Source of the DNA: Clitopilus passeckerianus
Taxonomy: Eukaryota > Basidiomycota > Agaricomycetes > Agaricales > Entolomataceae
DNA length: 64,000 nt
Direction: 5' to 3'
Assembly (NCBI GenBank): GCA_944990035.1
Contig: CALYLX010000083.1
Span: 310,001 to 374,000 of the forward strand
This document shows positions 56,442 to 64,000 of this stretch, one piece after another; positions within the stretch are counted from its first letter, which is position 1; the number at the start of each line of letters is the position of its first letter. The translations under genes were made by a program, and so were the position numbers. The notes beneath the pieces were generated by a model. It saw only the letters and a program-made list of their open reading frames with translations. It ran no database searches and was not told the DNA's origin.

Positions 56442-57590
56442 GGTAAGCCAGCTGCTTCATTGGACCTTGGCCTTTATTGTCCAAAATAAACTTTGTAGCA
56501 GTGGCCGCAATGATGAAGAGGGCCCCACAGATTCCATATAACATCTGCTTCTCGCTATTGGTAGGTTGCCAAGGCGGTCGAAGATAGGGAAAGGCCTTTG
56601 CTACTTGCTCCGCTGATAAGGCGTAGTCAAGGTAGAGTCGGATATCAGATTCCACGATGGAGGTCTCGATGTCATGTAAGCGGAACCGCTCGTGGATGAT
56701 GTCATGATCGAGGATATCTGTGATATGGAATTCGGGGCGGGAAGTGATGAAGAATCTCAGATGTGGGAGGCTGGGGGTATGCTGACCGAGGAGTCTCAAG
56801 ATGGATCTTGCATCCTCTTGATCGCACTTGTCCAGAGCATCAATTACGATCAGAATCTGTCGTCCGTCCGAAGGAGAAATCGTTCGAAGGGCATTGAGAA
56901 TGAGAATGGTGAACTGGAAATGCAGATCCTTCTTTTTTATGTCTGGGTCTGACTCGACTGCTTGGGCGATTCGGTCGCGAAACTCCGAGCTGTAACAGGC
57001 CAGATGGTATGCAATGGTCGTGAAGAAATGCTTTCCCGTATTCCGTTCGTCTTCATCTCTAGAGCAGAAGAAGCTAGCTCTGAGAATGCCCTTCTTGGCT
57101 GCTCGCTCAGCTATGGTCTGCGCGATGGTTGACTTTCCGATTCCGGCCACACCATCCAGAACATAGATGGACGCTTGGCTGGGACATTGTCCGTGGATTC
57201 ATTCTTCTATCTCGCCAAGAACTTTGAACGCGAGTACCCTCAAAGCATGATGCTCTACGGTTCGATGACGATGTAGAAGAGTCGTAGGCGGCGGCAACTG
57301 GCTTGAGATCATCTCTCAACTGATGCTGTGCGATGTCAACAAAGTCTGCATTTTCATCATAGGCATGGTATACTGACCAGCGTTGTAGTGGCTTCGTTTA
57401 TAACGACATTGCTGTTGATATCTCTGCCCGTGGTCCGGTTGTTTGAGGAGAGTTCCACATTCACGAACGTGCCACGAGGGAGCTGAGGGGTTGGTGTTGA
57501 TGGATTTGGTAACCTGGTGAGACTGACTTCAGCCATGATCGTTGCATCGCCTGTAGAGCTTGCGGCTCCACGGTCATCGGTCGTGGTCAT

Positions 57591-58580
57591 TGCGGTTCCT
57601 AGACGGTTGGTGGATGAGAAACGATGGTATGATAGTGGAAGGTCAAGGAGGACGCTCATATTGACACGCATCAAGCACGAGGTTCGTACACCTGACCCAA
57701 GCCGGAGGTAGAGCCGGACATTTTGATGCCCAGTTGGCGCTCGTCGGTCCACATGGCAATGAAGATTAGTGGGGTTTAGTGGGGCGAATGGCATGTGATT
57801 GTCAAAGAACGCCGTCGCCGATTCCGTGCAGAAGATTAAAACCAGTACATTCAACCTTAATATCTTCACAATCGCATCACGACATAAGCTGCGACAACGT
57901 CTACGTTCCACTCTGTTCATAATCCTTTCACGAGTGCGTCTGCACCAAAAATCGTCAGCAGCACGACCTCAGAACCAACGTCAAAGAAGACTCACAAATT
58001 TTGATGATATGCAACTCGGGAGTTGCTTCAATGTATTCTCCAGCTCGGCCAGCAACTAGGAGCAGCAAGAACGCCCTAAAGTCTGAGCGTCGCGTTGAGG
58101 GTATGGTAGTGTTGGACAGCGTATTGTTCTGCTATGATATAGAGGCTGAAACGCCCACGTTCAAGGGGTGCATACCAAAAAGATAGATAAAGATATACCT
58201 GATACCATATATTGCACCCTATTCACGGAACTCAAAATCAACATCCTTATGCGTTACCAAGAGCCGCATATACATACCTCGATTTGAATAGTCTCTAGTA
58301 CAATGTTTCCTCGTCAAAGTAGCCGGCAATACCGGTAAATCTGCCAGGAAGAATCCGGTCTCCTCGCCATCAATGGAGCGTAAAGCCTAGTTTGAAGTAG
58401 GCTCAAGCATGGAATGCCGCAAAAGAACGGGAGATAACTCACTTTCGCAGTCTGAGCTGTTCCCAGATAGCTCAATGCACCGTCGAGAGGTCTAGCCAGT
58501 TTTGAAACAGTGCACCCGAGTCCGAGAGGATCGAATTTGGATTGAAGATGGTGGTGGGTTTGAGCCGCATCTCCCTTGGA
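57591..58580. other. Upstream region of NLR locus 2, no gene seen
   Basis: The minus-strand frame of the NLR first exon stays open to 57920, but I prefer the ATG at 57590. The remainder is AT-richer and shows no domain. Confidence 0.4.
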
Positions 58581-61500
58581 GTGCGTTTTGTTGTTTGGCT
58601 ATCTTGTCAATGTTAAGCATTCCTATCGCAAGCCGCCAATCACAGCAGGGCGCTTCCAAGGCGCCTACTCGAAAGGGACTGTTTGGCGTTGTTTGATTCA
58701 GAGCCTTGTTGGTCCTTCAAGCTTGCAAGCTTGCAAGTCCACCACCAAACTTCGTTGTTTTCAAGGCGGATCCGCAACTATTAACAGTGCTCAGGACTTG
58801 GAAGCCTTTCGACGGCTTGGAAAGCGGGCGGACTACCCAAGATAACGAGCGTTGTATTGGCAGGGACTTGCGTCATTCTGGCAAACGACAACCGCTACTC
58901 TTCTACCACACTTAACATTCGCCGACTATCTAGGTCCTTAATGGCAGCCGGCCTCTCCGCTTTCCGGGCTCTGGGCACACTTGGTGACTGCAGTTACGGG
59001 TGGTGATCAAGATTTGGATATCACGTATGTGCCTTTTTCAACTTCTACAACCAACTCGTTCCCGCCTCTTCTGCTCCTCATTCCCGTCATCACGCCTACC
59101 TGACCAAATCCTTCTCGTCATATTCTGCATCAAATCTGACGCTGACTTTCCCTTCCTCCGCAGGTACCTTCTTCCAAGATCATGACGCATCCATCTCAAG
59201 ACGCTGCATATCCGCCGATCTCCCATCCAAATCGACTGCAACGACATGCGGCCAACATGCTTGGCCATCCTCTCCAGACTCCGGTCGGTTGCAGGCAACG
59301 TCGCATATCCTCCCCACGGAGCTCCTTGGTACGTTCGGCTCCCTTCTGCTCTACCTCACATTGACAACTGACGCTGGTTATCTGTCTCTATATAGCTACG
59401 AACCACCGCAGATGCTGGCATCTATACCGACACCAACAGAGTCGTCCTCTCAAGCCATGTGCAGGGAATGGCCTCCTTGTCAACTTCCCCAGTTCACCAT
59501 CGAGTGCTTTCGACACTGCCGCATCCAACATCTATCATTCAACTTCTCGTTCTCAAGGAGTCAAGGACCCATTGTGGCAGCGACGAATCCTGCGCAATAC
59601 GGCTACGGCTTGTTGCTCGCCGAGGTCCCAATCAAGACTATAACGAGAAACGACGACACTGGGATGCCATAGTCATATTGGGTAGGGTGATGGAAACTCC
59701 GCACGGAGGCGCTGTCTGGAGCTCAAGATATGCTCGTCTTGGATGTAGTTGAGGTCGTAGCTGAAGCTTGAAGGTTCGTTCCCCTCCTGCTTTCTCCACC
59801 GGCCAGAACTGACGCTGAAGATGTACTCATACCTGTCAAAAGTATACGTGATTACATAATTTGACACCGTATTTGTAAGTCTGCGAGAGTGAAGATACAC
59901 TCATTTCTCGACTGGTATCGGACAGACAATCTTTTGCTGGGAGTCTCGTATACATGTGATAGCACTTGGTCTGTGACCGGGAGCGTTAAGTCCACTGGCT
60001 TTTTAAACCCTTGAAATATTGAATTCTTTATTGATTGCTCATAAATAATGGTCCCAAACCTATGTGTTGATTGTGCAGGGCTAGTCGAGTAGGAATAATT
60101 CTTTTGTAGCTGATCTTGGCCAATTTTCAACCCAGGAAGACAATGGTAACATCAAAAGAGGTGGTCAATCAGCTCAATTTTTTGCTATGCTCAAAAGAAA
60201 ATCAGCCATCACCCGCGCTGCCACCACTTTGAATCATCAAACACAATGTTCGGTTTGTACAACAGCTTAATACCAGCAGGGCAGCCCCTCGAGCTGGCTA
60301 CATAATCTACTTGGTATTACTATGTTGCTACCCCGCTCATTTTCCCTTCCAATCGCTCGATGTCTTTCAACTGGTGTATTTTTATTGCTTGCTTGTCGAG
60401 GGATCTGGCGCGCATCAGGTTGTATAATCACGTATACTTTTGACAGGCACGAGTATTTCGTTAGGAGGAATCCATGGCCACTGCAAGATCAGATTCATGG
60501 TCAGCACCTGCGACGGCGACACCTACACCATGGTGACAACCCCGCTTCTGGCTAGGCGCAGGAAACATCCTCTGCCCTCCTTGAGCGGCTGCTCTTCCAA
60601 ACTCTATATGAAGGCTGCTGGTGTATGTCCCTCTCCGTCATGTTCTTGTCAAGCCCTCCTGGCCTAGACCTAGCAGTTATGCAAAACCACAACCGCCACC
60701 AGAGTCAGAAATCCTCGACCGTACCCACAGCAAAACTATGCTATACGACCCAGGCGCAGCGGAGAGCCCACTCTCCACCAAGTCGAGTACAGAACAAGCC
60801 GCATTTCCTCCTTGCCAACGTATTCAACTCGTCGTTGTGACTCGGTGTGTTCTCCCGAACTCGTATTGGCTACTCTGGTACGTCTCTCTTCCCATCGTCC
60901 TCCCGACCTCAAGCTGACTTAGTCTGGTCTAGAGATATATCGATGAGTTTCCAGCAGCCTTGGTAGTTCCGACCAAGATCGGCCAGTTCCAAGCAACTTG
61001 AAAAGCACATGCTTCGGATTCAGCCACTCTCTGGTCGAGCGATGATATGAGGGCTCCGGGGCAAATATTGGAGGATGGGACGGTGCACTTGGGTAAGTAC
61101 CATACCGATTCAACTTTGCGGTTCTATGCTGAGATGATAATTAGAAAGCTGGCTTGATATCCTGCCGCCTTCATCTGGACCCAAGCTCTGACACCGACTT
61201 CCACAATTCCTCCCTTCATCAAACTGGTTTCGACCGAATGGGAACATGTACGGTCGTCAAGAAGGATCATACCACAATGAAGCTCAAGCGCGGAGAGGTT
61301 TCCATTCCAATTCAAGACGAGGGAGGACGCGGAAAGAGGGCCGGGCCAAGAGAGGCAGTGAAATGATGCTCTTGTAGGTGCATACCAATCTACACCCCAG
61401 GATCCTCTGCTTACGCTGCAATTTCGACAGCCCACCTCAATCATTTTCAACGACTTCTTTGGGTTCCAGATGTTGTCCAAAAGATGCTGACCAGTAATGC

Positions 61501-61860
61501 TAATTCAAGGCGCTGTCAAATCCAATGTCCACCCTTCAAGTTCGCGAGTGGCCATCCAGCTCCTCCGACTCTGGTAGCGACACACCCAGCGTAATATATC
61601 CAGTTCCGTTTTGTCGCCCGCCGAATCGGAGCCCCCATCCAAGACTATGACAAGAGGACCAGAGAGCAGCGACACCGGCGTCCTGCAGCCTGTTCCTCTC
61701 GGACCGGGTGGGGGAAACGTAGCGTCGTCCCTAGAAGACTTGGCGTGTACCTGTTTACTTCCTGGCTTTTTTGGCGGGATTCTAAACCGCAACATTACAG
61801 TGTTTGACAAGAAAACCGAATTTTCCAAGGTTATGGCCGAGCTGCAACGACTACAATAGC
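58580..61860 (+). repeat. R-family block 3, decayed multi-exon sequence
   Basis: The fullest R-family block. It has the upstream module CCGCCAATCACAGCAGGGCG at 58634 followed by TTTGATTCAGAGCCTTG, the exon-like start GGTACCTTCTTCCAAGATCA at 59163, ATTTCCTCCTTGCCAACG at about 60803, GATATATCGATGAG at 60934, and CAGCGACACCGGCGTCCTGC near 61667. GT...CTGAC...TAG introns of 80-130 bases separate exon-like parts (for example 59328-59396). Frames break repeatedly, so I report it as a relic. Its order of landmarks is the best guide to the ancestral unit. Confidence 0.5.
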
Positions 61861-62880
61861 TAGGCTATTGCTTGCAAGATTAGGCCTGTAAACAAGGTAC
61901 AGTCAACCGTTACCATTTGTTCTCAAGATGACTCACGAAAAGATGCCCTTTTAGAAACTTGGGGGAAGCTGTAGACTCGAGTAAGCCTCAAGACAATCGT
62001 CTTAAGGGTCATTCCACCATCAAATGTCCACACGGGGACATTCTCCCAAGCTTCGCCGGAACCTACAGGTATGTCCTCCTCCTTTCGTCGCCCCCTCGGC
62101 CTTTGTCCTCATATCAACCTGCAGATGACATGGATGAAAGTTTGATACCTGTCCTATAAGCAACCTCGCCAGCGGCGGGGGCTATTCGTCGGCACTAACT
62201 TCCCTCCAAGCTTGCCCCAGACGAAAGCACGCCCAGCCGGAAGACCTTCCAGCATCCGCCTCACCAACATATAGGAAGACAACCAACGAGGTGGCTGTCG
62301 GGAGCGATATGGTGTATTTGGCTGCATCGCGAAGGTGTCCGTCGGCCATAATTAGGAGATTGGTGTTGGCGAAGACGTGTGCGTTACCTCTGAACACAGG
62401 ACTGCTGCACAGAAGGCGATTGGCCAGGTTTACTGCGGGGATTTGGATCTCCCTTTCTGGGCGTGGTTGTAAGTTTTTTTAAATACCATGTTTGACGAAC
62501 AAGCTCTTATACACCTCTTTTCCGCAGAACCGCGTTTGGATATCTGGCGTGGTCTGGCTGTTGGACTACGTCTACTACGTTATGTACTCAGATATTGGAA
62601 TGCACGATCTGCTGCCTGCTACCGGTCCCCTTATGGCCACGGAATTCGAGAGGTTCATGCTTGCTGCCTAAAAGTAAAGTAAGACATTTGCAGAGAGGTA
62701 TGAGATAAAGCATGAATCTCGATCCCGATTGCTTGGTAGTAATCACATATCATGGGGCTAACAGTGTGTTAGAATGCTATAGAATGTTGATAATGAGCGG
62801 TACAAGTAGGGACCGTATCAGTTGAATCAACCATATCGACTGGAAGTGAATAAGAGGGCAAAGAAAGCCCCTCGGTGTGA
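61861..62880. other. No recognised gene
   Basis: Short frames on both strands (for example 62182-62397, minus, containing GNAHVFANTNLLIMADGHLR) have no recognised domain. It should include the 3' end of NLR locus 3. Confidence 0.35.
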
Positions 62881-64000
62881 TCATGGCAGAGCAACCGAGG
62901 ATATATCAAGGATAAAAACACGACAACCTATGCACTTTATGACCACCAAACATCCACTGGAGGTTACTGCAAATTCGGCAGGCTTCACGCCCTCGGGAAG
63001 CCAACAAATCGGAACGATGCGAAGTTGATGGCCAGCGTGAATCTTTGAGGTGACTGCAAGTCCGTAGAAGTCTGGGAGTTGACGTCTTTTGACAAGTAAG
63101 AGTAAACGTGAAGGATAACTACGAGTGTACGCAGCTATCTGAGAGGGGTGATGTCTATAACCTGGAATGAAGGTTGGAGGAGTATCGTAGGGGTTGTCAA
63201 GAGTGAGGAGCTGCTGCCCCGATTTCGCGCCATACAGCTGAACTGTAGTGTTCGTCAATATGTTCAGCTGTGAACCATCCGGCGAGAATGCGAGGTGTTT
63301 AAGCCAGTCACCCTCGAGGCAAATGGTGAAGAGGTTGGAGCCTGACGTTGCATCCGACAGCTTGACTATGTGGGACGATCCCGATGCCAGTCGTAAGCCG
63401 TCTGGTGAGAATGCAATGCAGTAAATGCCATGGCCTTCAAGGTTGGCGAGGTGGGTTCCCGACTTTGCATTCCACAGATTTCTTGATGCCAGTCGCGAGG
63501 AATCTGGAGAGAATGCAATGCATCTGATCCAGTCACTATCCAAAGTGAAGAGGTGAGTGCCTGACTTCACATCCCACAGCCTAGTTGTTCCGTCCTCCGA
63601 CGCTGATGCCAGTTGTAAACCATCTGGTGAGAATACAATGTGTGTAACCCAGTGGCTATGGCCGCGAAGGATGGAGAAGCGGGAACCTGACTTTACATCC
63701 CACAGCCGGACAGTGACATCGTTTGATCCTGATGCCAATAGCAAGCTATCTGGCGAGAAAGTAATGCAATTGATGCTATCAGGGTGGCCACGAAGGATAG
63801 CGAGGCGTGAGCCTGACTTTGCATCCAATAGCTGGACCGTCTTGTCATCCAGTGCCAAGGCCAGCAGCAGGCTATCGGGCGATAATGCAATCCATATAAC
63901 ACACCAACCATGGCCTTCCAGGATGGAAGGTTGAGGGTCCAACTTTGCATCCCACACCCGGACTGTCTTGTCACGCGATCCCGATGCCAGTCGGGAGCCT
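62881..64000 (-). CDS. NACHT-WD40 (NLR-like) locus 3, partial at window end
   Basis: The 3' end of a third NLR gene; the rest lies beyond base 64000. The minus-strand frame is open from the window edge to the stop at 62881. It shows about seven WD40 repeats, some degenerate (LALSPDSLLLALALDDKTVQ, SPDGLQLASASEDGTTRLWD, SPDGLRLASGSSHIVKLSD), then the family tail: SRLLLLVKRRQLPDFYGLAV, VPICWLPEGVKPAEFAV and CRVFILDISSVALP. No stop or frameshift is seen in this part, so it may be the intact member of the cluster. N-terminal and NACHT domains are expected outside the window. The presumed role is self/non-self or danger sensing, inferred from the family. Confidence 0.8.
   Translation of the reverse strand, partial: GSRLASGSRDKTVRVWDAKLDPQPSILEGHGWCVIWIALSPDSLLLALALDDKTVQLLDAKSGSRLAILRGHPDSINCITFSPDSLLLASGSNDVTVRLWDVKSGSRFSILRGHSHWVTHIVFSPDGLQLASASEDGTTRLWDVKSGTHLFTLDSDWIRCIAFSPDSSRLASRNLWNAKSGTHLANLEGHGIYCIAFSPDGLRLASGSSHIVKLSDATSGSNLFTICLEGDWLKHLAFSPDGSQLNILTNTTVQLYGAKSGQQLLTLDNPYDTPPTFIPGYRHHPSQIAAYTRSYPSRLLLLVKRRQLPDFYGLAVTSKIHAGHQLRIVPICWLPEGVKPAEFAVTSSGCLVVIKCIGCRVFILDISSVALP

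Larger units (their letters stand above)
43908..57590 (-). pseudogene. NACHT-WD40 (NLR-like) locus 2, split by LTR elements
   Basis: Second NLR copy, read on the minus strand from the ATG at 57590. The N-terminal exon carries NNRTTGRDINSNVVINEAT, comparable with locus 1. The NACHT part has GVAGIGKST, LIVIDALDKCDQ and FITSRPEFH. The gene is cut at QLAY by a 414-base solo LTR (56028-56441) and again after EMASSLI by a 10.2-kb gypsy element (45043-55265). It resumes at about 44860 with LSPMHIHGSGILF, three to four WD40 repeats and the conserved tail (VPICWFP-like, GCENGRVLILDIS). Further damage: one extra base near 57223, TGA at 57199-57201, TAG at 55505-55507 where locus 1 has Trp, and TAG at 44277-44279. 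Removing both insertions with one target copy restores the frame at each junction. It has far fewer WD40 repeats than locus 1. Confidence 0.82.

Overview
The window is nuclear DNA of a filamentous basidiomycete, most likely a mushroom-forming Agaricomycete. Genes are split by many 45-65 bp GT-AG introns. The families seen are typical of that group: HsbA-like surface proteins, a PL26-type rhamnogalacturonan lyase, NACHT-WD40 (NLR-like) proteins, a basidiomycete HNH nuclease and a chromodomain Ty3/gypsy element. No prokaryotic signal is present. All exon models are hand-derived from splice sites and reading frame, without transcript data.

Left part (1-28 kb) is gene-bearing. It holds HsbA-like gene 1 (192-891, +), a Hva1/TUDOR protein (1738-2510, -), a 17-exon PL26-like lyase (2937-6778, -), an Atg27/MRH-type membrane protein (7610-9095, +) followed by a broken duplicate of its tail, a GTPase-less relative of the Mgm1/OPA1 N-terminus (9963-10801, +), a small secreted SH3-like protein (11967-12484, -), HsbA-like gene 2 (15141-15863, +), a kelch protein (19172-20757, -), an unrecognised 595-residue protein (22295-24139, -), a 1.27-kb inverted-repeat element containing a tRNA-like Pol III promoter, and a BTB/BACK-like protein (26560-28183, -).

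Right part (28-64 kb) is accessory. Four NACHT-WD40 loci or remnants lie here: 33018-37490 (+), 41708-42274 (-, tail fragment), 43908-57590 (-) and 62881 to the window end (-). The first has one nonsense codon and one single-base insertion. The third carries nonsense codons, a frameshift, a solo LTR (target duplication GGTAA) and a 10.2-kb gypsy element (target duplication CTAAT). Inside the gypsy element lies a young copia element with identical LTRs, whose own 3' LTR is split by an inverted solo LTR (target duplication ATGGC). All NLR loci share a conserved tail of about 90 residues after the WD40 repeats. Between and around them are several decayed copies of an unrecognised multi-exon sequence family ('R family'), plus a decaying HNH nuclease gene.

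How the genes relate: the left part looks like ordinary euchromatin with secreted, cell-surface and housekeeping-derived genes and no operon-like logic. The right part is a birth-and-death cluster of presumed self/non-self recognition genes and transposons.
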